DNA of 16,142 nt from CAYMLQ01 sp964390795 (GTDB lineage: Bacteria > Verrucomicrobiota > Kiritimatiellia > RFP12 > UBA1067), in contig CAYMLQ010000101.1 in NCBI GenBank assembly GCA_964390795.1, positions 1-16,142 of the forward strand, given 5' to 3'. Shown here in pieces: positions 6,362-16,142 of this stretch. The position numbers and the translations under genes were made by a program. Numbering within the stretch: position 1 is the first letter of the stretch; every line of letters begins with the position of its first letter. The notes below the pieces were generated by a model. The model worked only from the letters and a program-made list of their open reading frames with translations. It was not told where the DNA came from and made no database searches.

Positions 6362-6922
6362 TCAGACACCCGCGAGAGCGGAGTGGGAGAGCGCGCGATA
6401 GAGTGCGCCGCGCGGGGTGAGCCGGCTTTCGAAAAGCGTCACGCGTGCGACCTCCCATTCGCCGAAGCTGACCTCTTCGTCCGCGTCCATGGCCTCGACC
6501 ACGGGGTGGTTTCGCGCGGACTCGCGGCAGCGGCCGAGGGTGATGTGCGGACTGAAGTCCGGTTCGCCGTTCTCGAAGCCGAACTTCTTGAGTTCCTTCC
6601 AGAGCGACTCCTGCAGCGCCTCCAGCGTCGGCTGGGGATCGATCCCGGCCCAGAGCGTCTGGGGGTTGCGCTTCGTCCCGAAGAAACCGAGACCGAACGC
6701 GCGGCAGGTGAAGGCGGGAAGCGTCGCGCACACGCGGTCTGCGGCGGCGGTTACGTGGGGCAGGATGGCGGGGGAGACCTCGCCCAGATAGGCGAGCGTC
6801 AGATGGAACTGATCCTTGGTATACCACTTCACGTCGATGGCGACGGGTGCGAAGCGCTGAACGGCGGAGGTTAACTTGGCCTTCACGTCATCAGGCAGGG
6901 CTATTGCTAGAAATACACGCAT
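6362..6922 (-). CDS. thpR: RNA 2',3'-cyclic phosphodiesterase (2H family)
   Basis: This 186-residue protein belongs to the 2H phosphoesterase superfamily, which hydrolyses 2',3'-cyclic phosphate RNA ends and was first described as a 2'-5' RNA ligase. Both H-x-T-x motifs are present: HLTL (residues 40-43) and HITL (126-129). The N-terminus MRVFLAIALPDDVKAKL is typical of the family, so I choose the ATG at 6920-6922 over the in-frame TTG at 6949; no good ribosome binding site is visible for either. Length is normal. The gene stands between the MITE and the divergent pncC gene, sharing about 90 bases of upstream DNA with it. Confidence 0.92.
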   Translation of the reverse strand: MRVFLAIALPDDVKAKLTSAVQRFAPVAIDVKWYTKDQFHLTLAYLGEVSPAILPHVTAAADRVCATLPAFTCRAFGLGFFGTKRNPQTLWAGIDPQPTLEALQESLWKELKKFGFENGEPDFSPHITLGRCRESARNHPVVEAMDADEEVSFGEWEVARVTLFESRLTPRGALYRALSHSALAGV

Positions 6923-6973
6923 GGGGAACAAGATACACGATGCGGCCAAGTTGGGGAAGGTGGAATGTTGGGC

Positions 6974-7003
6974 TTGATGCGGTTAGGGCTGGGAGAGTAT
7001 AGT
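6974..7003 (+). promoter_or_regulatory. Candidate sigma70-type promoter for pncC
   Basis: TTGATG (6974-6979) and TATAGT (6998-7003) are separated by 18 bases. Initiation seven or so bases downstream would place the transcript start almost on the ATG at 7012, implying a leaderless or near-leaderless message. This is an inference from two hexamers only. Confidence 0.35.
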
Positions 7004-7011
7004 GGCCGTGA

Positions 7012-7503
7012 ATGAAAGAAGGCGGCGAGAGGTCGGCCGAGGCGCGGCTGGTGGAGGTGTGCAAAGGGCGGGGCGTGACCGTCGCGACGGCGGAGTCGTG
7101 TACGGGCGGGCTGGTGGCCGCGCGCATCACCTCGGTGCCAGGCGCTTCGTCGGTGTTTCTCGGCGGCGTGGTGAGCTACGCCAACGAGGTGAAGCGCGCT
7201 CTTTTGGGGGTGCCGCAAGAGGTGCTGGACCGCGTGGGGGCGGTCAGCGCCGAGTGCGCCGAGGCCATGGCGGGCGGCGCGCGCGGCAGGCTGGGGGCGG
7301 ATGTGGCGGTCTCGGTGACGGGCATCGCGGGGCCGGACGGAGGCACGCCGCTGAAGCCGGTGGGCCTCGTGTATCTCGGTTTGGCAACGGCGGCAGGCGT
7401 GCGCGCCGAACGCTGTCAGTTCGCCGGAGGGCGCGAGGCGGTGCGGGAGCAGGCGTCGGAGAGGGCGCTGGAGTTGCTGTTGGAGGCGGCGGGCTCGCTG
7501 TGA
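7012..7503 (+). CDS. pncC: Nicotinamide-nucleotide amidohydrolase (CinA C-terminal type)
   Basis: PncC deamidates nicotinamide mononucleotide to nicotinate mononucleotide in the pyridine nucleotide cycle. The 163-residue protein corresponds to the C-terminal domain of CinA alone, without the N-terminal domain. Conserved segments are TAESCTGG with the expected catalytic Ser29, SYANEVK (Tyr56 and Lys61 in the active-site region) and SVTGIAGPDGG (101-111). The only purine-rich stretch upstream (GGGAGAG, 6991-6997) is 14 bases from the ATG, further than usual. An overlapping frame starting at 7002 runs through this gene but encodes arginine- and glycine-rich low-complexity protein and is a shadow. 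The stop overlaps a possible GTG start of the next frame. Confidence 0.92.
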   Translation: MKEGGERSAEARLVEVCKGRGVTVATAESCTGGLVAARITSVPGASSVFLGGVVSYANEVKRALLGVPQEVLDRVGAVSAECAEAMAGGARGRLGADVAVSVTGIAGPDGGTPLKPVGLVYLGLATAAGVRAERCQFAGGREAVREQASERALELLLEAAGSL

Positions 7504-7547
7504 CGCTGCACGCGTTGCCGGGGCTTGCCGGGGGAGGGGGAGAGGGA

Positions 7548-8054
7548 GTGAATAGGCTTCTTTGGGGACTTGTGCTTGTTGCGCTGTTTGCGGGCGCGTA
7601 TTTACAGGAGACGGGCGGGAAGGTCGAACGCCTGCCCTCCGCTGTGCAGCCTTATGCCCGCAGCGTTCAAGCCGTTTTTGCGCCGTGCGTCAGCAGCCTG
7701 AGTGAAGCGCTGGCACCGTTGGCGAGGAAGATGAACCTTGAGCGCATAACGCGAGCAAAGCGCGAAGAGCCGTGTGTCCAGGCGGTGCCGGAAAACTGCG
7801 CGCCTCGCGAGGAGGCGACGCTCGCCATCACCTACGCTGACGGCCCTGAGCTGTACCGCAAACTCAAGAGCGTCCCAACAGGTTCGAAAATCGACCTGCG
7901 GCGTGTCCAACCCAGAGAAGCGGCGGGCTCCTGCGGCACGCCGACGTGCGGCCTGGTGGTTTCGGCGGCGTACGAGAGGCGGATGGGAATGAAATCCGGC
8001 GATTTGGAGAGGTCTATCAACGTGGAGTTGCAACGGATTCAGAGGACTCAGTAA
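7548..8054 (+). CDS. Membrane-anchored protein of unknown function
   Basis: I do not recognise this 168-residue protein. It begins with an uncleaved-looking hydrophobic anchor, LLWGLVLVALFAGAYL (residues 4-19), so the remainder is likely periplasmic or extracytoplasmic. Five or so cysteines (in APCV, EPCV, ENCA and the pair in SCGTPTC) could form disulphides, consistent with export. I choose the GTG at 7548 because it directly follows a very purine-rich stretch (GGGGAGGGGGAGAGGG, 7531-7546) and places the anchor at the N-terminus; an in-frame GTG at 7500 overlapping the pncC stop is the alternative. It lies between pncC and the SGNH hydrolase in the same direction, 19 bases before the latter. 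Confidence 0.65.
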   Translation: MNRLLWGLVLVALFAGAYLQETGGKVERLPSAVQPYARSVQAVFAPCVSSLSEALAPLARKMNLERITRAKREEPCVQAVPENCAPREEATLAITYADGPELYRKLKSVPTGSKIDLRRVQPREAAGSCGTPTCGLVVSAAYERRMGMKSGDLERSINVELQRIQRTQ

Positions 8055-8073
8055 GGGTCAACAAAGGAGGGTT

Positions 8074-9423
8074 ATGAAGCGGTTCTTGTCTCAGATAGTT
8101 TCGGTTACTTTGCTCGGCGGGTGTGCCCTGAGCGCGGCGGCGGCGGACGTGCCGGCTTACCAGGCGGTCAAGGCGCAGGAGGTCCGGGCGCGAGAAGGCG
8201 TCGGCAACGTGATGAAGAAGATTGGGGCCGGCCAGGAGGTGACCGTGGCCTACCTCGGCGGGTCGATCACGGCGATGAACGGCTGGCGCAACATGACGAC
8301 GGACTGGCTGAAGGCAACCTATCCCAAGGCCGCGTTCAAAGAGGTGCATGCGGCGATCGGCGGCACGGGGAGCGACCTGGGTGTGTTCCGCCTGGGGCGC
8401 GACGTGTTGGCGCATAAGCCCGACCTGCTGTTTGTCGAGTTTGCGACCAATGACGGCGGCCAGCCGCCGGAGCAGATCTGGCGCAGCATGGAGGGCATTG
8501 TCCGCCAGACCTGGAAGCAGGACCCGCTCACGGACATCGTGTTCACGTATACGATCACGACGGCCTTCACGAACGACTATTGCAGCGGCGTCTGCAACCG
8601 CTCGGCCTCGGCCATGGAGCTGCTGGCGGATCACTACGGGATACCCTCGATCAACTTCGGCATCCGCGTGGCGCAGCTGCTCAAGGAGAACAAGCTGCTG
8701 ATGGACGCGAAGGTGATTGAGACCGCAGTGCCGAAAGAGTCGCCGGACCGCGACAAGCAGATCCGCGAGAAGATCGCGGCCGATCCGCGGCTGCTCTTCG
8801 CCAACGACGGGGTGCACCCTCGGGAGGAGGGCCACGAACTCTACAAGGCAGCGATCATCGCGGGGCTGACGCAGATGAAGGACATGCCCGCCGCAGACCA
8901 CAAGGCCAAGCTGGCGAAGGCTTTCATCGCCGACAACTGGGAGGCGGCCAAGATGGTCCCCCTCAGCGAAAAGATGCTCACGGGCAACTGGAAGGCCTTG
9001 GCCGCTGACGACGGGCGCCAGCGGTCGTTCGGCGATCGTATGGGCCAGATCTGGATGGCGGACCAGCCGGGTAGCAAGCTGCGGTTCAAATTTAAGGGCT
9101 CCATGGCGAAGGTCTACGATCTGCTCGGGCCCGACGGCGGGCAGGTGACGGTGACGGTGGACGGCAAGCCGGGCGCCAAGCCCGTGCCGCGCTTCGACAG
9201 CTACTGCACGTATCACCGCATCGCGACGCTGGGGCTGGTCTACGACGGCGACATGAGTCAGACGCATGAGGTGACCGTCGAGATCCATCCGGAGCAGCCC
9301 GACCGCCAGAGCGTGGCCTTCCGCCTGAAGGACCCGGCGAAGGAGCTGGCCGAACCCAAGTTCCAGGGCACGCGCGTGTGGATGAGCCAGCTCATGCTGC
9401 TCGGGGAGCTGGTGGCAGAGTAG
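8074..9423 (+). CDS. Secreted SGNH/GDSL hydrolase with C-terminal beta-type domain
   Basis: This 449-residue exported protein carries the catalytic blocks of SGNH hydrolases: YLGGSIT with Ser64, IGGTGSDLG (glycine oxyanion block, about 96-103), EFATND with Asn126, and NDGVH with Asp245 and His248. Such enzymes are esterases, in this setting commonly carbohydrate acetylesterases; the substrate here is inferred only. Residues from about 300 to 449 form a second domain with alternating strand-like segments (KLRFKFKG, VTVTVDG, HEVTVEI), perhaps a sugar-binding or jelly-roll domain. The N-terminus has a signal sequence ending near SAAAA-D; LGGC at residues 14-17 could alternatively be a weak lipobox. 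AAAGGAGG (8063-8070) supports the ATG. The gene ends 11 bases before the second foldback element. Confidence 0.88.
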   Translation: MKRFLSQIVSVTLLGGCALSAAAADVPAYQAVKAQEVRAREGVGNVMKKIGAGQEVTVAYLGGSITAMNGWRNMTTDWLKATYPKAAFKEVHAAIGGTGSDLGVFRLGRDVLAHKPDLLFVEFATNDGGQPPEQIWRSMEGIVRQTWKQDPLTDIVFTYTITTAFTNDYCSGVCNRSASAMELLADHYGIPSINFGIRVAQLLKENKLLMDAKVIETAVPKESPDRDKQIREKIAADPRLLFANDGVHPREEGHELYKAAIIAGLTQMKDMPAADHKAKLAKAFIADNWEAAKMVPLSEKMLTGNWKALAADDGRQRSFGDRMGQIWMADQPGSKLRFKFKGSMAKVYDLLGPDGGQVTVTVDGKPGAKPVPRFDSYCTYHRIATLGLVYDGDMSQTHEVTVEIHPEQPDRQSVAFRLKDPAKELAEPKFQGTRVWMSQLMLLGELVAE

Positions 9424-9434
9424 GGGAGTCCTTA

Positions 9435-9581
9435 TACCACTGCCGAAAAGTGCCTAGACCATAATACGGGCACTAGGCACACGGGAGGGCCGGGTTGCAC
9501 CCCGGCTGCGGACGGCGTGGAAGCCGTCCCTCCCTGTGTGCGGGATCGTCCGTTTAGTACAATTACTTTTCGGCAGTGGTA
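9435..9581. mobile_element. Structured foldback (MITE-like) element, about 147 bp
   Basis: Perfect inverted repeats of 18 bases, ATACCACTGCCGAAAAGT at 9434-9451 and its complement at 9565-9582, bound the element. If TACCAC is the true end, TTA occurs at both junctions (9432-9434 and 9582-9584), a possible short duplication that could also be chance. The interior holds three hairpins: GTGCCTAG/CTAGGCAC (9450-9457 with 9473-9480), GCCGGG/CCCGGC (9489-9494 with 9501-9506) and GGACGGC/GCCGTCC (9510-9516 with 9523-9529), the last two enclosed by GGGAG/CTCCC. The fold is branched and could act as a two-way transcript end between the convergent SGNH hydrolase and atp operon. It has no ORF of its own. 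Confidence 0.75.
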
Positions 9582-9848
9582 TTACTGGGTGCCGGCGAAC
9601 TGGGCGAACGGAGTGAGGAGGGTGGCCTTCTCGCCGTCGGTGGTCAGGAGGCAAGCCTCGGTCTTGAAGCGCACCCAGACGCCCTCCTGCTGGATGCGCA
9701 CCACGCCGGCCGGGCAGGCCGCGACGATGGGCTCGTGCTTGGCCATGATCCCCAGCGAGCCGACATAGGTGCGCACCTCGATCTGGGTCACGTCGCCGCT
9801 GACGATCGTGCCGCTGGGCGTCAGGATGCTGAAGGGGAAGGTTGTCAT
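9582..9848 (-). CDS. atpC: ATP synthase epsilon subunit, short form
   Basis: Epsilon sits on the central stalk with gamma. This product has only 88 residues, against about 139 in E. coli. It covers the N-terminal beta-sandwich (FSILTPSGTIVSGDVTQIEV, then GSLGIMAKHEPIVA and GVVRIQQEGVWVRF) but ends where the C-terminal helical hairpin would begin. That hairpin inhibits ATP hydrolysis in many bacteria, so this form should lack that control; naturally short epsilons are known in Chlorobi. The stop codon TAA (9582-9584) abuts the foldback element exactly, so it may have been formed by the insertion. The start lies three bases after the atpD stop. It is the last gene of the operon. Confidence 0.92.
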   Translation of the reverse strand: MTTFPFSILTPSGTIVSGDVTQIEVRTYVGSLGIMAKHEPIVAACPAGVVRIQQEGVWVRFKTEACLLTTDGEKATLLTPFAQFAGTQ

Positions 9849-9851
9849 AAG

Positions 9852-11279
<1,428 letters not shown>

Positions 11280-11296
11280 AACGACCTCTGATATCC

Positions 11297-11317
11297 GGGC
11301 CGGCACGAGGCCAGCCC
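11297..11317 (-). promoter_or_regulatory. Hairpin in the atpG-atpD intergenic gap
   Basis: In the minus-strand transcript GGGCUGGC pairs with GCCGGCCC (8 bp with one G-U pair) around a five-base loop, CUCGU. No U-run follows, so it is not an intrinsic terminator. It lies 18 bases before the atpD start and could be an RNase or stability site that sets the yield of beta, of which three copies are needed per complex. Confidence 0.55.
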
Positions 11318-11324
11318 CTCTACG

Positions 11325-12203
11325 TTAACCCAAAGATTCCGCGCCGCTGACGATCTCGGTCAGCTCGTTGGTGATCGCCGCCTGCCGCGCCCGGTTCCGC
11401 AGCAGGATCAGCTCTTTCTCCATGCGCCGCAGGTTGACCGTCGCGTTCTCCATGGCCATCACGCGCGCCGCGTGCTCGCTCGCCACGCTGTTCATCAGCG
11501 CGTCGTACACGCCCAGATGCACCCACTGCCGCGAAATGGCCTCGAGCATGCGCTCGTCGTCGGGCTCGATGAGGCGCGGCGCGACATCGGGCACCTTGTC
11601 GGGCCGCGCGATCTGCGGCCGCTTCAGATAGGGCAGCAGACGCTCGATGCGCGGCTCATGGGTCATCGCGCTCACGAACCGGTTGCCCGCAATCCACACC
11701 TCGTCGTAGCGCCGGGCCAGAAACGCGTCCATCGCGTGTTTGGAGATGAGCGCCGTCTCTTTCGCCTGGGGGTGTACGGACACGTCCACCGTCTTCATGC
11801 ACGGGGAGATCTCCCGCCACAGGGCGGCATATCCTTTCTGGCCCACATAGACGGCTTCGACGCGCGCCTCGCGCGTCGTGATCTGCTCCTTGAGCCAGCG
11901 CCGCACTTCGCGCACGACGGCGTTGTTGAAAGCCCCGCACAGGCCCCGGTTCGAACAGATCACCAAGAGCAGGATGCGCGTGTCCTTCTCCGGCGGCGGC
12001 TGGCAGATCCGGTGCGACGCGAAGGACGGCCGGCTCGCGATCGGCACGAGCGCCCACAGCGCGGCCGCGAACGGCTCGGGGAGGCGCAGCTCCGTCTGAG
12101 CGCGGTGCAGATGCGAGGCGGCCACCATCTTCATGGTTGCCGTCACGCGCCGCATCCCGCTCATCGACGCCAGCCGCGCACTGTATTCACGAAAGTTCGC
12201 CAT
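11325..12203 (-). CDS. atpG: ATP synthase gamma subunit
   Basis: Gamma is the rotor shaft inside the alpha3beta3 ring. The 292-residue product begins MANFREYSARLASMSGMRRV and continues TATMKMVAASHLHRAQ, the conserved N-terminal helix of the family. It contains SNRGLCGAFNNAVV and ends with the conserved C-terminal helix that includes MAMENATVNLRRM and ITNELTEIVSGAESL. Both termini are intact, and the length is close to the usual 285-295. It is separated from atpA by 22 bases and from atpD by a 45-base gap containing a hairpin. Confidence 0.97.
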   Translation of the reverse strand: MANFREYSARLASMSGMRRVTATMKMVAASHLHRAQTELRLPEPFAAALWALVPIASRPSFASHRICQPPPEKDTRILLLVICSNRGLCGAFNNAVVREVRRWLKEQITTREARVEAVYVGQKGYAALWREISPCMKTVDVSVHPQAKETALISKHAMDAFLARRYDEVWIAGNRFVSAMTHEPRIERLLPYLKRPQIARPDKVPDVAPRLIEPDDERMLEAISRQWVHLGVYDALMNSVASEHAARVMAMENATVNLRRMEKELILLRNRARQAAITNELTEIVSGAESLG

Positions 12204-12225
12204 GTCTCACACCGTTCGCCGCACG

Positions 12226-13745
<1,520 letters not shown>

Positions 13746-13749
<4 letters not shown>

Positions 13750-14336
13750 AGCGATATTCTGTTCTCTTCACTCGCGGCCGCATCGAGCCGCATCGGCTTC
13801 AGCAGACCGTTCTTGAGGCGGGTGATGCGCCCTGCCAGGCTCGCATCCACCTGCCGGTCGTCGATGCGAAGGCGCACGCCCGCGAGGAGGGCGGGCTCCA
13901 CCCGCACGGCGAGCTTGAAGACCGGGCCATAGGCGTCGGTGACCATCTGACGGACGCGCGCCACCTCGCCCGGCTGCGGTTCGCACGCGAACAGCGCCAC
14001 CACATTGCGGCAGCCCTGGGCGCGGTCAGCGAACACCTGGAACCGTTCGGTGATCAGGGGAATGAGCTGCAGGTGCCCCCACTGGGCCAGCAACTCCAGC
14101 AACTTGAGGATTGTCCGTGAGAAGGTATCGCCCCAGAGCTGGCCGACGACTTTCGAGCGCAGGCTGGGGGCGCCGGGTAGGTGGCGGAAGCAGAACTGCC
14201 GGAGTTCGGGCGACCCCTGCCACTGGCGCTCGAGGGCCTGCACGTCCTGCATAACGCTTTCCAGCTCGTGATGATCCTGCGCGGCGCCCAACAGGGCGCG
14301 CGCATAGGCACGGGCATAGACCGTCTCGCCGATCAC
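13746..14336 (-). CDS. atpH: ATP synthase delta subunit
   Basis: Delta (OSCP-like) joins the peripheral stalk to the top of F1. The 196-residue product begins with the conserved ARAYARALLGAA segment. It starts at GTG (14334-14336), which overlaps the TGA of atpF, and ends within the ATG of atpA, so three genes are linked by four-base overlaps. There is no better ATG upstream or within the first conserved segment. Sequence conservation in this family is low, and the assignment relies on the N-terminal motif and the position between atpF and atpA. Length is slightly above the usual 175-185. Confidence 0.93.
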
Positions 14337-14893
14337 AGCTTCACCTCGGACAGAATGTCAGCCTGATAGGCGCGCTTCTGCTCCTCGGTGACATTCTTGA
14401 TCAGCAGGCGCTCCACGAGGTCGCCGATGTTCTTAGCGACGTCGAGGCGGACGTCCTCGGACGCCTTGCGTTTCGCAATCTCGATCTCGCGCTCCGCATC
14501 GGCCAGCCGGCGCTGAGCCAGCACTTTGGCGTCCTTGTCCGCGCGCGTCAGAAGAGCGGCGGATTCCCTTGCCGCCTGTTCGGCCACGGTTTGCGCCTGC
14601 GCGGAGGCCTGGCCGACCAGTTCGCGGCCCCGCACCTCCGTCTGCGCCAGTTCCTGCCGGGCCTGCTCGGCGCCGTCCAGCGCGTCGCCGATCTCCTTCT
14701 CGCGGCTTTCGACGGCCCGCAGGATCGGCTTCCAGAGGAGCTTGTGCAGGCAGAACGCCGCGATTCCGAAGGCCAGCCACGTCAGCAGGATCATCTGCTC
14801 CGAGACCTGCATGACGTCAGACGGAAGCCGCTGGATAGGAGCGGGTATGCCATGCACCGCTTCGGTATGTCCGCCCTTTTCGACTTCGCTCAT
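14333..14893 (-). CDS. atpF: ATP synthase b subunit
   Basis: The b subunit forms the membrane-bound peripheral stalk. The 186-residue product has one membrane helix near residues 32-50 (MILLTWLAFGIAAFCLHKLL) followed by WKPILRAVESREKEIGDAL and a long charged coiled coil, the typical layout. A hydrophilic extension of about 30 residues precedes the membrane helix, longer than in E. coli. The ATG has AAGGA upstream (14903-14907). A hairpin lies in the 37-base gap between atpE and this gene. Only one b gene is present, so the stalk is expected to be a b homodimer unless b' is elsewhere. Confidence 0.95.
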   Translation of the reverse strand: MSEVEKGGHTEAVHGIPAPIQRLPSDVMQVSEQMILLTWLAFGIAAFCLHKLLWKPILRAVESREKEIGDALDGAEQARQELAQTEVRGRELVGQASAQAQTVAEQAARESAALLTRADKDAKVLAQRRLADAEREIEIAKRKASEDVRLDVAKNIGDLVERLLIKNVTEEQKRAYQADILSEVKL

Positions 14894-14912
14894 GACGCTT
14901 TCCTTTTCCGCT

Positions 14913-14928
14913 GCCCGAACCTTCGGGC
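14913..14928 (-). promoter_or_regulatory. Hairpin in the atpE-atpF intergenic gap
   Basis: GCCCGAACCTTCGGGC reads as an inverted repeat: a 6-bp stem with a four-base loop, directly after the atpE stop. No U-run follows, so it is not an intrinsic terminator. By position it could stabilise the 3' end of processed atpE message, which must supply many copies of subunit c; this is inference. Confidence 0.5.
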
Positions 14929-14930
14929 GC

Positions 14931-15149
14931 TTACCCCTTCATCAGGCAGATCACCAGCGCGAACAGCGCCGCGCCTTCGATGAACGCCGCGCCGATAATC
15001 ATCGCGGTCTGCAGCTTCGCCTGTAATTCCGGCTGCCGCGCCATGCTCTGCAGGCCGGCCGCCCACAGCAACCCGACGCCCAACCCCGCGCCGACTAGGG
15101 TCAGCCCCGCGCCGACCGCCGCCGTACTCATCGCCAAAGGAACCATCAT
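14931..15149 (-). CDS. atpE: ATP synthase c subunit (proteolipid)
   Basis: The c subunits form the rotating ring in the membrane. The 72-residue product is two hydrophobic helices joined by the polar loop ARQPE (37-41). Glu58 in FIEGAALFAL is the proton-carrying carboxylate. The first helix has the GxGxGxG packing pattern (20-26). The residues that build a sodium site in Na+-coupled rings (Gln in helix 1, Ser/Thr next to the acid) are absent, so proton coupling is expected. The ATG at 15147-15149 is preceded by GAGGT; a second ATG follows immediately. Confidence 0.97.
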   Translation of the reverse strand: MMVPLAMSTAAVGAGLTLVGAGLGVGLLWAAGLQSMARQPELQAKLQTAMIIGAAFIEGAALFALVICLMKG

Positions 15150-15171
15150 CTCATACCTCGTTTCTTTACGT

Positions 15172-15951
15172 TCAGTGTTCCGGATTCACCATCATGTTCA
15201 TGAAAATCGCCGAGAGCAGGCTGAAGATGTAGGCCTGCAGAAACGCAACAAACAGTTCGAAGGCATACATCGCGACCGCGATCAGCACCGACGGGAGGGC
15301 TGGCCAGCCGACCACGACGACCAGGCTGAGCAGGGAATAGATCACGATGTGCCCGGCCAGCATGTTGGCGAAGAGACGCACGGTCAGGGCAAAGGTGCGG
15401 GACAGGAAGCCGACCACCTCCATCACCGCCATCAGGGGGACGAGGCCGCCCGGCAGTCCGGGCGGCACGAACGCGGCCTTGAGTCCGTGCAGCCCGCGCA
15501 GCCGGAGCAGCGCGCCGAGCGTCGTAAACATGAAGATCGTCGCCAGGCCTGCGGTCACGCTCACGTTGCCGGTGGCGGTGCTGAAAATTGGAATGAGTCC
15601 GAGCAGATTGGCGGTGAGGATGAAAATGAACAGCGTGCAGAAGAACGAGACAAAGCGCCGTCCCTCTTTCGCGCCGAAGTTGGCGTAGACGATGTGGTCG
15701 CGGATGAAGACCACGTACAGCTCAGCCAGAGCCGCTATACCTTTGGGAATCGTGCCGTACGAGCGGCGCACGGCGAAGGAGACGGCCACGAGCAGCGCGA
15801 CCACGACAAACACCATCACGGAATCGTAGCGGAACCACTCCAACGCGTTGAGGTGGACGAAGGGCAAGTTCCACGCATCGACCGAGCCCGCGTGATGCAT
15901 CACGTGGTGGTTGATGAAGCCTTGAATGGCATCCTGTTTGTCAGCGGGCAT
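15172..15951 (-). CDS. atpB: ATP synthase a subunit
   Basis: Subunit a provides the proton half-channels beside the c ring. The 259-residue product has five or six membrane helices. The essential arginine is in FALTVRLFANMLAGH (equivalent to E. coli Arg210), and the C-terminal helix AFLQAYIFSLLSAIF carries the conserved Gln (E. coli Gln252). The N-terminus with HHVMHH is polar and unremarkable. It is the first gene of the operon in the window; an atpI homologue is not seen in the 190 bases upstream. A weak AGGC is the only ribosome binding site visible before the ATG. Confidence 0.97.
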   Translation of the reverse strand: MPADKQDAIQGFINHHVMHHAGSVDAWNLPFVHLNALEWFRYDSVMVFVVVALLVAVSFAVRRSYGTIPKGIAALAELYVVFIRDHIVYANFGAKEGRRFVSFFCTLFIFILTANLLGLIPIFSTATGNVSVTAGLATIFMFTTLGALLRLRGLHGLKAAFVPPGLPGGLVPLMAVMEVVGFLSRTFALTVRLFANMLAGHIVIYSLLSLVVVVGWPALPSVLIAVAMYAFELFVAFLQAYIFSLLSAIFMNMMVNPEH

Positions 15952-16011
15952 TGCAAGCCTAGGCCGTGAGGCGAGAAAACCACTGTAGACGCCCGCTCCT
16001 GCTCCTGTCTG

Positions 16012-16038
16012 GCTCGCGCTGCAAACTTTGCAGCGAGC
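16012..16038 (-). promoter_or_regulatory. Hairpin in the atp operon leader
   Basis: A near-palindrome centred on GCTGCAAACTTTGCAGC gives a 7-bp stem with a three-base loop, extended outward by GCTCG/CGAGC with a small bulge. It lies between the predicted transcript start near 16080 and the atpB ATG, within a leader of about 130 nt. No U-run follows, so it is not a classical attenuator terminator. Confidence 0.5.
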
Positions 16039-16086
16039 GGCCGATGAATCAGCAAAACGATTCGTCCTAAATCAGTATGCCGATTT

Positions 16087-16116
16087 ATTCTATCTGACTT
16101 GGAATGGGTGAGTCAA
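16087..16116 (-). promoter_or_regulatory. Sigma70-type promoter of the atp operon
   Basis: On the minus strand TTGACT (16111-16116) and TAGAAT (16087-16092) are separated by 18 bases; both hexamers match the consensus at five of six positions and lie in A+T-rich DNA unlike the flanking genes. Transcription would start near 16080 and run toward atpB at 15951. Confidence 0.6.
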
Positions 16117-16142
16117 TAGCAATAAAGGAGTATTTAGGAGTT

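Noticed and set aside
7002..7547. Open frame overlapping pncC and continuous with the 7548 gene
   Set aside because: The overlap encodes low-complexity Gly/Arg-rich protein while the other frame encodes a clear PncC; only the part from 7548 looks like a real gene.
14931..15149. Sodium-coupled ATP synthase
   Set aside because: The c subunit lacks the Gln and Ser/Thr ligands that accompany the acidic residue in sodium-binding rings.

Overview
This G+C-rich window of dense bacterial genes carries a cytochrome bd oxidase operon and a complete F1Fo ATP synthase operon, with accessory and envelope genes between them. The secreted SGNH and alpha/beta hydrolases, the DUF4410-like lipoprotein, the GxxExxY gene and the frequent foldback repeats suggest a member of the PVC superphylum (Verrucomicrobiota, Kiritimatiellota, Lentisphaerota or Planctomycetota). 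No rRNA or other phylogenetic marker settles this, so the placement is an inference.

Layout. Bases 1-2606 (plus): cydA (5' end missing) and cydB, separated by a small GxxExxY-family gene bounded by 26-bp inverted repeats, each made of three ACATGATT units. Bases 2610-6088 (minus): a tight four-gene unit, read from high to low coordinates: lipoprotein, AMP-forming acyl ligase, secreted alpha/beta hydrolase, and a secreted Lys/Glu-rich protein. Bases 6181-6344: a 164-bp MITE-like element with 30-bp terminal inverted repeats and a 9-bp flanking duplication. Bases 6362-6922 (minus): thpR. Bases 7012-9423 (plus): pncC, a membrane-anchored protein of unknown function and a secreted SGNH hydrolase. 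Bases 9435-9581: a second foldback element with perfect 18-base arms, abutting the atpC stop codon. Bases 9582-15951 (minus): the ATP synthase operon in the classical order atpB-E-F-H-A-G-D-C. A strong sigma70-like promoter lies at 16087-16116, with a leader of about 130 nt.

Function. The bd oxidase reduces O2 with quinol and builds a proton gradient, and the ATP synthase uses that gradient. The c subunit lacks the sodium-site residues, so proton coupling is expected. The epsilon subunit is only 88 residues long and lacks the C-terminal inhibitory helices.

The most novel material is non-coding or cassette-like: the GxxExxY cassette inside the cyd operon, whose downstream repeat encodes the protein's own C-terminus; the MITE with its target duplication; and the branched element at the atpC stop. 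There is no CRISPR array, tRNA or rRNA, and no full transposase gene. The longest gap between genes is 6089-6361, largely filled by the MITE.
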